This document shows positions 9,133-17,994 of a stretch of DNA of 53,420 bases, in pieces. Source of the DNA: Candidatus Nanopelagicaceae bacterium (GTDB taxonomy: Bacteria; Actinomycetota; Actinomycetes; Nanopelagicales; Nanopelagicaceae); NCBI GenBank assembly GCA_030730425.1, contig JANQVH010000051.1:1-53420 (forward strand), written 5' to 3'. Under the pieces are notes generated by a model. It made no database searches, was not told where the DNA came from, and saw only the letters and a program-made list of their open reading frames with translations. Each line of letters opens with the position of its first letter. The first letter of the stretch is position 1. Both the position numbers and the translations under genes were made by a program.

Positions 9133-10149
9133 ATGAAGCTAACTGGTCTTGGCGGAAGGCTCTATCGTGGCGAGACTTCAATTAATATCGTTCGCGCTCG
9201 AAAGAAGTGGTATGCAGTAAGCGCTCTGTTTATCGCTCTCTCCGTCTTTGCACTCGGCTCGCAGGGGCTGCGACTTGGTATTGAATTTGAGGGCGGATCA
9301 GCCTTTGTTGTTACAACCTCTACTGGATCAATTGAACAAGCAAGGGAGGCTGTTTCATCTACTGGTTATAGAGACAATGTGATAATTCAAACTTTAGGTG
9401 AAGAGAAGATTCGTATCCAGACCGGCGTATTAGATACCGGGGAATCAAATGCGATTCAAGATGCCCTAGCTGCAGCATTTGGCGTTTCGGTTGAGTCAAT
9501 TGATACTCAAAATGTTGGCCCTTCATGGGGCGAGGAAATTTCAAAGAAGGCTTTCCAAGGACTTATCGCCTTTTTGATTTGCATCATGATTTATCTAGCT
9601 CTCACCTTTGAACCAAAGATGGCGGTAGCAGCTGTTGTCGCACTGATCCACGATGTTCTTATCACCGTTGGCCTCTATGCCTTTATCGGTTTTGAAGTAA
9701 CGCCGGCAACTGTTATCGGCTTTCTAACGATTCTGGGCTACTCCCTCTATGACACTGTGGTCGTCTTCGACAAAATACGAGAGAACACAAAGGGAATTAC
9801 TAGTACTGGAAAATCCACTTACTCTGATGCAACAAATCTTGCAGTTAATCAAACTCTTGTCCGCTCGATGAATACCTCACTTATCGCCCTTCTTCCAGTC
9901 TCTGCAATTCTCTTTGTTGGAGCAGGCCTATTAGGTGCTGGAACTTTGAAAGATCTAGCTTTAGCTCTCTTTATCGGCCTTATCGCTGGTACTTATTCAT
10001 CGGTTTTTATTGCTCCTCCAGTATTAGCCTCACTTCGTGAGCGTGAGCCAGCGATGAAGGCTTTAAGCGCGCGCGTTGCTGCAAGGGGCGGAAGTACTAC
10101 AAGCCCATTGCTCTCCAATCGAAAAGGAAAGAAGAAGCGCAACAAATAG
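9133..10149 (+). CDS. secF: Protein translocase subunit SecF
   Basis: The 338-residue partner of SecD has the family pattern: first membrane helix at about residues 29-46, GIEFEGGSAF after it, and five further helices with LGYSLYDTVVVFDKIREN. The C-terminus is short and basic (NRKGKKKRNK), as expected for a cytoplasmic tail. It is translated from an ATG 3 bases after the secD stop. In many actinobacteria apt follows secF (from memory); here relA follows directly. Confidence 0.97.
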   Translation: MKLTGLGGRLYRGETSINIVRARKKWYAVSALFIALSVFALGSQGLRLGIEFEGGSAFVVTTSTGSIEQAREAVSSTGYRDNVIIQTLGEEKIRIQTGVLDTGESNAIQDALAAAFGVSVESIDTQNVGPSWGEEISKKAFQGLIAFLICIMIYLALTFEPKMAVAAVVALIHDVLITVGLYAFIGFEVTPATVIGFLTILGYSLYDTVVVFDKIRENTKGITSTGKSTYSDATNLAVNQTLVRSMNTSLIALLPVSAILFVGAGLLGAGTLKDLALALFIGLIAGTYSSVFIAPPVLASLREREPAMKALSARVAARGGSTTSPLLSNRKGKKKRNK

Positions 10150-10169
10150 GGGAGAAGTAATCTATCCCC
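10149..10169 (+). promoter_or_regulatory. relA start region: leaderless -10 element and small hairpin
   Basis: TAATCT (10158-10163) lies 6 bases before the relA ATG at 10170. GGGGA (10149-10153) can pair with TCCCC (10165-10169), which would hide the purine-rich GGGGAGAAG sequence in any read-through transcript from secDF. A transcript from the local promoter would lack this sequence. Confidence 0.45.
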
Positions 10170-12341
10170 ATGAACGCACTTATTACCCCGGTAATTAATC
10201 GCCTTAGGGAGAGTCAAGAAGGCAGCGATACTGGAGTTGTTGAACGAGCTTTTGAAGTAGCAGAGCGGGCTCATAAAGGTCAATTAAGAAAAAGTGGCGA
10301 TGCTTATATAACCCACCCAGTTGCAGTTGCGGAAATTCTCCTTGATTTCGGTCTTGATGCAAATAGCATTGCAGCAGCCCTGCTACATGACACGGTGGAA
10401 GATACGAGTTATTCCCAAGAATCACTACGCAAAGATTTTGGCGCTGAGGTTGCATCTCTTGTTGATGGCGTAACAAAACTAGATCGCCTCACCTATGGTC
10501 CAACAGCGGAGGCTGAGACAGTTCGCAAGATGGTCGTTGCAATGGCGAAAGATATCCGAGTTTTAGTTATCAAATTAGCAGATCGCCTCCATAATGCTAG
10601 AACTTGGCAATATGTTGAGCCAGAATCAGCTGAGCGAAAAGCAAGAGAGACTCTAGATATCTATGCCCCGCTAGCGCACCGATTAGGAATGAATGCAGTT
10701 AAGTGGGAGCTGGAAGACCTCTCTTTTAAATACATTGAACCAAAGAAATTTGACGAAATTGAACGTTTGGTTCAAGAGAGAAATCCATCTAGGGAGAAGC
10801 TAACTAATGAAGTTATCACTCTAGTTGAACAAGACTTAGCTTCAGAGTCAATTGCTGCAAAGGTAACAGGCCGGCATAAACATCTCTACAGCGTTTATCA
10901 AAAGATGGTTATAAGAGGGCGAGAATTTAGCGATATTTATGATTTAGTTGGAATCAGGGTTTTAGTAGATGATGTACGAGATTGTTACGCTGTCCTTGGA
11001 GCGATTCACGCCAGATGGAGCCCAGTTCCTGGAAGATTTAAGGATTACATCGCTATGCCAAAGTTTAATCTTTATCAATCACTTCATACCACTGTAATTG
11101 GGCCCAATGGAAAAGCAGTTGAAATTCAGATTAGAACTCATGATATGCACTCAAGAGCCGAGTATGGAATTGCGGCCCACTGGAAATACAAATTATCTGG
11201 CTCCTCAAGATCATCGGATTCACCGGATATGCTCTGGCTAAAACAGCTTCATGAATGGCAGCAGGAGACCTCGGATGTAACAGAGTTTCTCGATGCCCTG
11301 CGTTTTGATCTTAGAACTCCTGAAACCTTTGTCTTTACTCCTAAGGGAAGCGTTATAGCACTTCCACTTGGAGCAACTGCAGTGGACTTTGCTTACGCAG
11401 TTCATACCGATGTTGGAAATCGATGCGTTGGCGCAAAAGTTAATGGAAAGTTGGTTTCTTTAGAGGTGCCACTAGTCAATGGTGATGTAATAGAGGTATT
11501 AACAAATAAAGCTGAATCTGCATCACCAAGTAGAGATTGGCTTAATTTCGTAAAATCATCAAGGGCTCGATCCAAGATAAAGGCCTGGTTTTCCAAGGAG
11601 CGACGTGAGGAGGCAATTGATGCAGGCAGAGAATCAATTGCCAGACAGATGCGAAAGGCAGGGCTACCACTACAGAAAATCCTCGGTGGTCATAGCTTGC
11701 TCCAGTTAGCTCATGATTTAAATTATCAAGATATTGAAGCTCTCTATGCCGCAGTAGGGGATGGCCACATCTCGGCAAATCATGTAATTGAAAGACTTGA
11801 ATCATCCCTAGGATTAGCAGAAACCTACGACAGCCCGATTGATGAAAATATAACAACTGCTTCGCCAAGTCGAATAAATAGACGGAGCGCCTCGGGGATA
11901 ATTGTTGAAGGCGTAGAAGATGTATTGGTAAAACTAGCAAGATGCTGCACTCCTGTGCCAGGTGATTTAATAACAGGGTTTATTACTCGAGGTAGTGGGG
12001 TATCAGTTCATAGAAGCGATTGTGTAAATGTAGCTGATTTGAAATTTCACCAAGGCGATCGAATCACTGCAGTTAGGTGGGATGAGGCAGCAAAATCTGT
12101 TTTCTTGGTTAATATCCAGATTGAGGCGCTAGATCGAGCCAGGTTGCTCTCGGATATTACGCGCGCACTATCTGATCAGGAGATAAATATCGTTCATGCT
12201 GCAGTTAATACCACTAAAGATCAAGTGGCCTTCTCACGCTTTACCTTCGAGATGGCTGATGCCTCGCATTTAGAGGCAGTATTAGCTTCAGTAAAGAAAA
12301 TCGAAGGCGTTTATGATGTTTATCGAATAACTAATAACTAG
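10170..12341 (+). CDS. relA: Bifunctional (p)ppGpp synthetase/hydrolase Rel
   Basis: This 723-residue long RelA/SpoT homologue makes and degrades the alarmone (p)ppGpp. The hydrolase HD domain is intact (HDTVEDT, His73-Asp74). The synthetase domain has YDLVGIRV and the RFKDYIA motif, the RxKD form typical of bifunctional enzymes and not of synthetase-only RelA. TGS (TPKGSVIALPLGATAVDFAY), the zinc-finger-like CC segment (ARCCTPVPGD) and a C-terminal ACT domain follow in order. Its TAG stop shares the palindrome CTAG with the stop of the convergent DUF349 gene. Confidence 0.97.
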   Translation: MNALITPVINRLRESQEGSDTGVVERAFEVAERAHKGQLRKSGDAYITHPVAVAEILLDFGLDANSIAAALLHDTVEDTSYSQESLRKDFGAEVASLVDGVTKLDRLTYGPTAEAETVRKMVVAMAKDIRVLVIKLADRLHNARTWQYVEPESAERKARETLDIYAPLAHRLGMNAVKWELEDLSFKYIEPKKFDEIERLVQERNPSREKLTNEVITLVEQDLASESIAAKVTGRHKHLYSVYQKMVIRGREFSDIYDLVGIRVLVDDVRDCYAVLGAIHARWSPVPGRFKDYIAMPKFNLYQSLHTTVIGPNGKAVEIQIRTHDMHSRAEYGIAAHWKYKLSGSSRSSDSPDMLWLKQLHEWQQETSDVTEFLDALRFDLRTPETFVFTPKGSVIALPLGATAVDFAYAVHTDVGNRCVGAKVNGKLVSLEVPLVNGDVIEVLTNKAESASPSRDWLNFVKSSRARSKIKAWFSKERREEAIDAGRESIARQMRKAGLPLQKILGGHSLLQLAHDLNYQDIEALYAAVGDGHISANHVIERLESSLGLAETYDSPIDENITTASPSRINRRSASGIIVEGVEDVLVKLARCCTPVPGDLITGFITRGSGVSVHRSDCVNVADLKFHQGDRITAVRWDEAAKSVFLVNIQIEALDRARLLSDITRALSDQEINIVHAAVNTTKDQVAFSRFTFEMADASHLEAVLASVKKIEGVYDVYRITNN

Positions 12342-13642
12342 GATTTAAAGTCAGCAAGACCTTTTTGGGCCTCGCTAAGCCACATACGTCTAGCGGCGGC
12401 AGCCTCAAGTAAATCAGCAGCCTTCTTAGAATCCCCATTAGCTTGAGCTTTGGCAGCTTTAGCTTCATAGTCAGCGACAGCATTTGTTAATTGAGTAACG
12501 ACATCGTTAGCTCTTGCAATCGCTGTTGGGTCGCTACGACGCCATTGCTCCTGCTCTGCCTCCTTGATCGTCATCTCCACGCTATCCACACGCTTATCTA
12601 ATACTGATCTCTTTTTGCGATCGATCATGCCAATTTTTGAGAGCTTCTGGCGAAGATCGCGGAACTTTCTCTTAACATCATCGAGGTTTGTAATCGGCAA
12701 GAGAGCTTCCATCTCAGCGACAATTGCCTCTCGCTTTTCTAGGTTTGCAGCCATTGATTCGCCGCGCTTTTCAAGGTCTGCATTCTTTGTGGTGAAGAAA
12801 GTATCTTGGGCTGCCTTAAATCTTAACCAAAGTTTGTCGTCATCATTCTTCTTACCTCGGCCGCTTGCCTTCCATTGATCCATCAGGGCCTTATAGCGTC
12901 TAGCTGTCGCCACCCAATCTGTGGAGGTAGCAAGTGATTCAGCTTCAATAACAATCTTCTCTTTAGAATCTTTTACCTGGTTCTGTTGAGCACTCAGTCC
13001 TGCAAAGTGAACCCTGCGACGTTTATCAAACTTATTTCGAGCAGATGAGAAACGCTTCCATAGCTCTGAATCTGTCTTCTTATCAAGGCGTGGAGCCTTC
13101 TTCCATTCATCTAGTAATACTTTGAGACGCTCACCAGTTACCTTCCAACTAGTGGAATCGATTAAACCTTCAGCTTCAACAACTAGAGCCTCTTTTGCGG
13201 CAATGGTTGCTGCGCGCTTCTCTGCTTTAGCCTCAGCCTCTGCTGCTTTTTTAGCTTCATAGGCAGGGCGATGTTCATCAATTAAAGGTGGAATCTGTTC
13301 GAGTGAACTTCTTAGAGCTTCGAGATTTCCTACGCCATTTAGATGTTCAATCTGATTTCTTAACTTCTTAACCGCTTCATTGGCATCTTGAGGAACCATA
13401 GCGCCGCTGATGATTCGAGCAGCAAGGAGAGCCACTTCTGAGGCAACAAGTTCAAATTTACGGACAAAGTAGGCAAGTGCTTCTTCTGCAGATTTTCCAG
13501 GATATGAACCGACTACTTTTTCGCCATCGTTGGTTCGAACATAGACCATTCCATTTTCATCAACGCGTCCAAATTTTGAAGGATCACCGATTAGCGCTGC
13601 AGCAGCTGAGTTAGGTAGAACTTGATTATCTAGGGCATCCAT
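12338..13642 (-). CDS. DUF349 domain protein
   Basis: The 434-residue protein has a short N-terminal beta-rich module (FGRVDENGMVYVRT...EKVVGSYPG) followed by alanine/lysine-rich helices and repeated DUF349 units (for example WKVTGERLKVLLDEWKKAPRLDKKTDSELWKRF-type repeats, about residues 160-390), probably a long coiled-coil array. It contains no enzyme motif. The gene sits beside relA in many actinobacteria. The start is ATG at 13642 with AGGA upstream. Unlike most genes here it has no -10 box close to its start, suggesting a true 5' leader across the structured region 13643-13815. Confidence 0.88.
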   Translation of the reverse strand: MDALDNQVLPNSAAAALIGDPSKFGRVDENGMVYVRTNDGEKVVGSYPGKSAEEALAYFVRKFELVASEVALLAARIISGAMVPQDANEAVKKLRNQIEHLNGVGNLEALRSSLEQIPPLIDEHRPAYEAKKAAEAEAKAEKRAATIAAKEALVVEAEGLIDSTSWKVTGERLKVLLDEWKKAPRLDKKTDSELWKRFSSARNKFDKRRRVHFAGLSAQQNQVKDSKEKIVIEAESLATSTDWVATARRYKALMDQWKASGRGKKNDDDKLWLRFKAAQDTFFTTKNADLEKRGESMAANLEKREAIVAEMEALLPITNLDDVKRKFRDLRQKLSKIGMIDRKKRSVLDKRVDSVEMTIKEAEQEQWRRSDPTAIARANDVVTQLTNAVADYEAKAAKAQANGDSKKAADLLEAAAARRMWLSEAQKGLADFKS

Positions 13643-13689
13643 TAGGTCCTACTTTCTCGAACGTTGCGCACCTGGAGTTTTTCTCACTC

Positions 13690-13815
13690 TGGCGTTATGG
13701 GTTCAGCGGTTGGTAAGGGCCAAACGCTACCCCCATAGGGGTCTTTCTGTAAAAAAGTCGCTCAGATAGGGCTCTTTTGAGCGGAAGTAGCGACCTTGGT
13801 TGGAAGAATGCCTAG
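13690..13815 (-). promoter_or_regulatory. Structured intergenic region with three hairpins, possible leader of the DUF349 gene
   Basis: Three inverted repeats lie in this gap. AGCG-G-TTGG pairs with CCAA-A-CGCT (about 13705-13728). ACCCC pairs with GGGGT around the loop CATA (about 13729-13742). GTCGCT pairs with AGCGAC, with an inner GCTC-TTTT-GAGC hairpin (about 13758-13793). On the minus strand the last one is followed by TTTTTT. The elements could form a regulatory leader of the DUF349 gene. I do not recognise a known RNA family. On the plus strand AAGAAT lies 6 bases before the GTG at 13816, a weak -10 for the MBL gene. Confidence 0.45.
13752..13793 (-). terminator. Intrinsic terminator-like hairpin on the minus strand
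   Basis: Read on the minus strand, GTCGCT...AGCGAC closes an inner GCTC-AAAA-GAGC hairpin and is followed at once by six T residues. No minus-strand gene ends here, so it is either an attenuator in the DUF349 leader or the end of a small antisense RNA starting in the MBL gene. Confidence 0.5.
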
Positions 13816-14523
13816 GTGAGCCTCTTGGTCGATCGAATAGTGGCGCCTTATTACGCCACCAATTGTTGGATCATTGCTCCATCAAAAAATTCCCATTGCG
13901 TAGTAATTGATCCCGGTATTGGCATACCGAATTTAACTCAAGAGATTAAAGCAAAGTTAACTGAACATAACTTAGTCATTGGTGCAATATTTATTACCCA
14001 TGGACATCTTGATCACACATTTTCTCTCTACTCTCTTGCTCAAGACTTTATTGAAAGTGATACATATATTCATAAAGCCGATAGGGATCTACTGGTAAAT
14101 CCAGAACGGGCCATGGGAGCTCAATCTCAAGCTTTATTAAGCGAGCTTGGAGAGCTATCGGGTAGCAAGATTGAGTTTCAAGAACCGGAGAGAACCTGGT
14201 CAATTGATTCAGATAGTCAATCAAAGCTTGGGGGAATGAATTTTTCCTTTAGACATGCTCCGGGGCATACCCCTGGATCAACTCTTGCAATTGTTGAAGA
14301 TGAGCTCTTAATTAGCGGAGATGTGCTCTTTAAGGGCGGAATTGGAAGAACTGATCTGCCACGTGGCTCAATGAGCGACATGGAGATAACTCTTCGTGAG
14401 AAAATAGCGACCTTGCCACCTCATCTCCGTGTTCTTCCTGGACATGGCGATGAGAGCAGAATGGATGCGGAATTGAAGAGTAATCAATACCTCCTAGCGG
14501 CGACTCAAGGGAGATTGGCATGA
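13816..14523 (+). CDS. MBL-fold metallo-hydrolase (glyoxalase II-like)
   Basis: The 235-residue metallo-beta-lactamase fold protein has the metal-binding THGHLDH motif (His62, His64, Asp66, His67), a downstream HAPGHTPGS histidine, the SGDVLF aspartate, and a final PGHGDES histidine. These complete a two-metal site as in hydroxyacylglutathione hydrolase and its relatives. The substrate cannot be read from the sequence, and glutathione itself is unlikely in an actinobacterium. It starts with GTG and overlaps hisS by 4 bases (ATGA). The position between the relA region and hisS is common in actinobacteria. Confidence 0.88.
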   Translation: MSLLVDRIVAPYYATNCWIIAPSKNSHCVVIDPGIGIPNLTQEIKAKLTEHNLVIGAIFITHGHLDHTFSLYSLAQDFIESDTYIHKADRDLLVNPERAMGAQSQALLSELGELSGSKIEFQEPERTWSIDSDSQSKLGGMNFSFRHAPGHTPGSTLAIVEDELLISGDVLFKGGIGRTDLPRGSMSDMEITLREKIATLPPHLRVLPGHGDESRMDAELKSNQYLLAATQGRLA

Positions 14524-15800
14524 GTTCAAAGTTTGCAGCCCCTAAGGGCGTCTCTGAATACCTGCCGCCTAGATCAAATATTTTTGATCACATAGTTCAG
14601 ACTCTAAAGATTCCGGCGCTCGCTGCAGGATATGAATTAATTGAGCTACCCATTTTTGAAGATACTGAGTTATTTACGCGAGGAGTTGGCGCATCAACTG
14701 ATGTGGTAACAAAGGAGATGTATACATTTGAAGATCGCGGTGGTCGTTCACTAACACTTCGCCCTGAGGGAACTGCTGGAGTAATAAGAGCTGTTATCGA
14801 ACATGGCCTAGATCGCGCCAGCCTGCCAGTGAAACTCTTTTACCATGGACCATTTTTTCGAGCAGAGAGGCCACAAGCTGGTCGTTATCGTCAGTTCTAT
14901 CAATTCGGCATAGAGGCTATTGGAAGCGATGATCCCTATCTTGATGCTGAAGTTATCTCTATTGCCTATCAAGGATATAGAAAACTTGGGCTAAAAAACT
15001 TTGAACTTCAGATTACCTCACTTGGCGATAGTGACAGTCGAGTATCACATAGAAAAGACTTAGATGCATTTATCGCTGGGCTAAACCTGGATGAAGAAAC
15101 GCGCAATAGAGCTTTGAAAAATCCACTTCGCCTCTTTGATGATAAGCGTGATGAGATTAAGGATGCGATGAGCAAGGCTCCTCTACTACTTGATTACTTA
15201 AATGCTGAAAGTAGAGAGAATTTTGAACAGGTTAAATCTGCCCTTGATTCTTTGGGAATTGCTTATCAAGTTAACCCAAGAATGGTTAGAGGTCTTGATT
15301 ATTACACTGGAACTACATTTGAATTTGTTCATAGCGGGCTAGGGGCGCAATCTGGGATAGGTGGCGGCGGACGCTATGACGGACTTATGGAACTTCTTGG
15401 GGGATCAAAGCTCTCCGGAATTGGTTTTGGATTAGGGATAGATCGTATTCTTCTCGCCCTTGAAGCAGAGGCAGAAACTGGTCAACTTCTTCCAGGAGAG
15501 TTGAAATATATTGATCTCTATGTGATTGCTCTTGGTGATCAGGCTCGCTCAATGTGCTTTACTCTCGTTGATTCACTTCGAAAAGAGGGCTTTGTTGTCG
15601 AGCAGAATTTTGGGGATCGCTCCCTCAAGGCAGCGATGAAGGCGGCTGATAAATCTGGAGCGCGCTTTGCAATAGTTCTTGGTGATAGTGAATTGCAATC
15701 AGGGTCAGTGGAGTTAAAAGAGATGAGCAGCGGAGCGCTAACTTCGGTTAGGCTTACCTCTCTTGCTAAGACTTTGGCCGAGAAATCATCTGGGCTATAA
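14520..15800 (+). CDS. hisS: Histidyl-tRNA synthetase
   Basis: A 426-residue class II synthetase that charges tRNA-His. It begins [13 protein letters not shown], carries TLRPEGTAG in motif 1-2, motif 2 [18 protein letters not shown], the histidine-specific [14 protein letters not shown] segment, motif 3 [11 protein letters not shown], and a C-terminal anticodon-binding domain. Many HisRS have Tyr in place of Ala in the first part of motif 2 (RYERPQ); here it is RAERPQ. Translation is coupled to the MBL gene by the ATGA overlap. Confidence 0.97.
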   Translation: MSSKFAAPKGVSEYLPPRSNIFDHIVQTLKIPALAAGYELIELPIFEDTELFTRGVGASTDVVTKEMYTFEDRGGRSLTLRPEGTAGVIRAVIEHGLDRASLPVKLFYHGPFFRAERPQAGRYRQFYQFGIEAIGSDDPYLDAEVISIAYQGYRKLGLKNFELQITSLGDSDSRVSHRKDLDAFIAGLNLDEETRNRALKNPLRLFDDKRDEIKDAMSKAPLLLDYLNAESRENFEQVKSALDSLGIAYQVNPRMVRGLDYYTGTTFEFVHSGLGAQSGIGGGGRYDGLMELLGGSKLSGIGFGLGIDRILLALEAEAETGQLLPGELKYIDLYVIALGDQARSMCFTLVDSLRKEGFVVEQNFGDRSLKAAMKAADKSGARFAIVLGDSELQSGSVELKEMSSGALTSVRLTSLAKTLAEKSSGL

Positions 15801-15825
15801 GCAGAAAAGAGAGTAGGTCTTCAAA

Positions 15826-17559
15826 TTGCTTCGCTCCCATAGCGCTGGAACCCTTCGATCAAGTGATATTGGCGGCAGGGTAAAACTTGCCGGCTGGGTA
15901 GCTAGACGGCGCGATCATGGCGGTGTGGCATTTATTGATCTCCGTGATTACTCGGGAAGCATCCAGGTAGTTATCTCTGATGAAAAAGTCGCGGCAGCTC
16001 TTAGAGCTGAATGGTGCGTCTTAATCGAGGGAGTAGTGACCAAACGCCCGAGTGGAAATGAAAATACAGCTCTGCCTACTGGTGAAATTGAAATCAATTG
16101 TGAGAGCCTTGAAGTATTAAGTGAAGCTGCTGCGCTGCCATTTCCAGTTGATAGTGGGGAAGTGGTTAATGTTGGTGAAGAGGTCAGGCTCAAATATCGT
16201 TATTTAGATTTAAGGCGCGAAGGACCAAGTAGCGCGCTACGCCTTCGCTCTAAAGTCACCTCCATCATCCGTTCGGTAATGGATAGTGAGGGTTTTCTCG
16301 ATATTGAAACTCCCTATCTAACCCGTTCAACTCCAGAGGGAGCTAGAGATTTCTTAGTTCCTGTTCGTCTGCAACCTGGATCTTGGTATGCCCTTCCACA
16401 ATCACCACAGCTATTTAAGCAGTTATTGATGGTGGCAGGTATGGAGCGTTACTACCAGATCGCCCGCTGTTTTAGAGATGAAGACTTTAGAGCTGATAGA
16501 CAGCCTGAATTCACACAATTAGATATTGAGATGTCCTTCATTGATCAAAGTGATGTCTTAGCTGTTGCGGAAAAGATATTAAAGGAAGTATTTAAAAGAA
16601 CTTTAGATATTGATATTGCCCTACCAATTTCTCACATGACCTATCATGAAGCGCTAAGAAGATTTGGCTCTGATAAACCTGATCTTCGTTTTGGAAATGA
16701 ATTAGTTGATGTCACTGATTTCTTTAAGGAGACAAGTTTTAGAGTTTTTCAAGCAGAGTTCGTTGGCGCAGTTGTTATGCCAAATGGAGCCGCATCTCCT
16801 AGGCGTGAGCTAGATGCTTGGCAAGATTGGGCTAAAGCAAGAGGAGCTAAAGGACTTGCTTACATTCTCGTGGGCGAGGATGGAAGCCTTGGAGGCCCTG
16901 TTGCTAAGAATCTTTCGGAGAGGGAGAGTAAGGAGATTGCCTCTTTTGTTGGCGCTAAGAATGGAGATGCAATTTTCTTTGCAGCGGGGGATCAAAGTTC
17001 TTCGCTCCAACTTCTTGGCGCAGTCCGTTTGGAAATTGGAGAGAGATGTCATCTGATCGCAAAGGATCAATGGAAGTTTCTCTGGGTCGTTGATGCTCCG
17101 ATGTTTGAGGCAACAGAGTCTGGAGGATGGACAGCGGTGCATCATCCATTTACTGGACCAAAACCTGAGTATGAGAAGAGCTTTAAAGATGATCCTAAAT
17201 CGGCCCTTGCTTATGCCTATGACATAGTTTTGAATGGAAATGAAATTGGTGGAGGATCGATCCGTATCCATAAGCGTGAAATTCAGCAAGCAGTATTTGA
17301 TGTTATCGGTTTAACTAAGCAAGAAGCTGAGTCTAAATTTGGTTTCCTACTTGAAGCCTTTAACTATGGCCCGCCGCCACATGGAGGTATCGCTCTAGGA
17401 CTTGATCGCCTATGTGCGCTACTTGCCGGAGCTGAGTCAATCCGTGAAGTCATTGCTTTTCCCAAGACGGCAAGTGGAGCAGATCCATTAACTGGCGCTC
17501 CCACTCCGATAACCACCGCGCAGAGACGAGAGAGCGGAGTGGATTTCAAGCCGGAATAG
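15826..17559 (+). CDS. aspS: Aspartyl-tRNA synthetase, probably non-discriminating
   Basis: The 577-residue bacterial-type AspRS has the N-terminal OB anticodon domain, motif 2 [21 protein letters not shown], a GAD insertion domain, and motif 3 [10 protein letters not shown]. Residue 31 is His ([11 protein letters not shown]); His at this position, in place of the Leu of E. coli AspRS, is a known mark of non-discriminating enzymes that also charge tRNA-Asn and rely on GatCAB. The start is TTG; the residues right after it align with the family N-terminus. An imperfect TAGGTC lies 6 bases upstream. Confidence 0.96.
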   Translation: MLRSHSAGTLRSSDIGGRVKLAGWVARRRDHGGVAFIDLRDYSGSIQVVISDEKVAAALRAEWCVLIEGVVTKRPSGNENTALPTGEIEINCESLEVLSEAAALPFPVDSGEVVNVGEEVRLKYRYLDLRREGPSSALRLRSKVTSIIRSVMDSEGFLDIETPYLTRSTPEGARDFLVPVRLQPGSWYALPQSPQLFKQLLMVAGMERYYQIARCFRDEDFRADRQPEFTQLDIEMSFIDQSDVLAVAEKILKEVFKRTLDIDIALPISHMTYHEALRRFGSDKPDLRFGNELVDVTDFFKETSFRVFQAEFVGAVVMPNGAASPRRELDAWQDWAKARGAKGLAYILVGEDGSLGGPVAKNLSERESKEIASFVGAKNGDAIFFAAGDQSSSLQLLGAVRLEIGERCHLIAKDQWKFLWVVDAPMFEATESGGWTAVHHPFTGPKPEYEKSFKDDPKSALAYAYDIVLNGNEIGGGSIRIHKREIQQAVFDVIGLTKQEAESKFGFLLEAFNYGPPPHGGIALGLDRLCALLAGAESIREVIAFPKTASGADPLTGAPTPITTAQRRESGVDFKPE

Positions 17560-17575
17560 GGCGAGAAATCTTTAG

Positions 17576-17587
17576 TAGGCTAACGCT
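17576..17587 (+). promoter_or_regulatory. Predicted leaderless -10 element of the DUF948-alaS-ruvX-mltG-aroE unit
   Basis: TAGGCT (17576-17581) plus 6 bases precede the ATG at 17588. The same TAGGCT-N6-ATG arrangement occurs at ruvC. Confidence 0.5.
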
Positions 17588-17986
17588 ATGTCCGCAGGTG
17601 GAATCGCAGCAATAATCGCAGCAAGCGCTCTATTAGTCATTGGTTTTGCCATCGCCTACGCTGTTATTCGACTCGGAAGAGCGATTGATGAAGTCGGAAG
17701 CGCAGTTCGCGATATCGCTAAGGAAACTGCGCCGCTACTAAATGAGGTCACAACCACAGTAGAACTTGTTAATGGGCCGCTACAGAGCATCAATAAAGTG
17801 ACTAAAACAATGGAGGAATTTAGCTCTAAAGTTTCTGAGAGCGCGTCAGGATTTCTTGATAAGAATCAAATGGCGATGAAGGCAGCAGGGGCTGTACTAA
17901 CAGCCGCCCAACTTCGCAAGAAGAAAAAAGGAAAGAAGAGTAAAAAGGCAAAAAACAGCAAGTATGTTGACGACGAGGAGTTCTAA
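17588..17986 (+). CDS. DUF948 membrane-anchored protein
   Basis: The 132-residue protein has one N-terminal membrane helix (about residues 5-27), a helical segment with regularly spaced hydrophobics typical of DUF948 (IDEVGSAVRDIAKETAPLLNEV), and a lysine-rich tail (KKKKGKKSKKAKNSK) ending in acidic DDEEF. DUF948 proteins of this type commonly precede alaS in actinobacteria. The function is unknown. The last codons and the stop form one arm and the loop of a hairpin that encloses the alaS ribosome binding site, so its translation may control alaS. Confidence 0.85.
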   Translation: MSAGGIAAIIAASALLVIGFAIAYAVIRLGRAIDEVGSAVRDIAKETAPLLNEVTTTVELVNGPLQSINKVTKTMEEFSSKVSESASGFLDKNQMAMKAAGAVLTAAQLRKKKKGKKSKKAKNSKYVDDEEF

Positions 17987-17994
17987 CTCCTCGT
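17973..17994 (+). promoter_or_regulatory. Hairpin enclosing the alaS ribosome binding site and start codon
   Basis: ACGAGGAGT (17973-17981) is perfectly complementary to ACTCCTCGT (17986-17994) around a TCTA loop. The 5' arm contains the ribosome binding site GAGGAG; the 3' arm resembles the anti-Shine-Dalgarno sequence and ends in the first two bases of the alaS GTG start. A ribosome finishing the DUF948 gene (stop 17984-17986) would open it. Confidence 0.6.

Noticed and set aside
13695-13736. Short ATG frames of 13 codons on both strands in the structured gap, possible leader peptides
   Set aside because: Neither has a ribosome binding site or a run of regulatory codons. They look like chance.
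13690-13795. 6C RNA, tmRNA or SRP RNA
   Set aside because: There is no run of six C in the loops, no tRNA-like ends and no conserved SRP tetraloop region, so none of these families is supported.
16810-17289. 159-residue minus-strand frame inside aspS
   Set aside because: It is antisense to conserved aspS sequence; no independent evidence.
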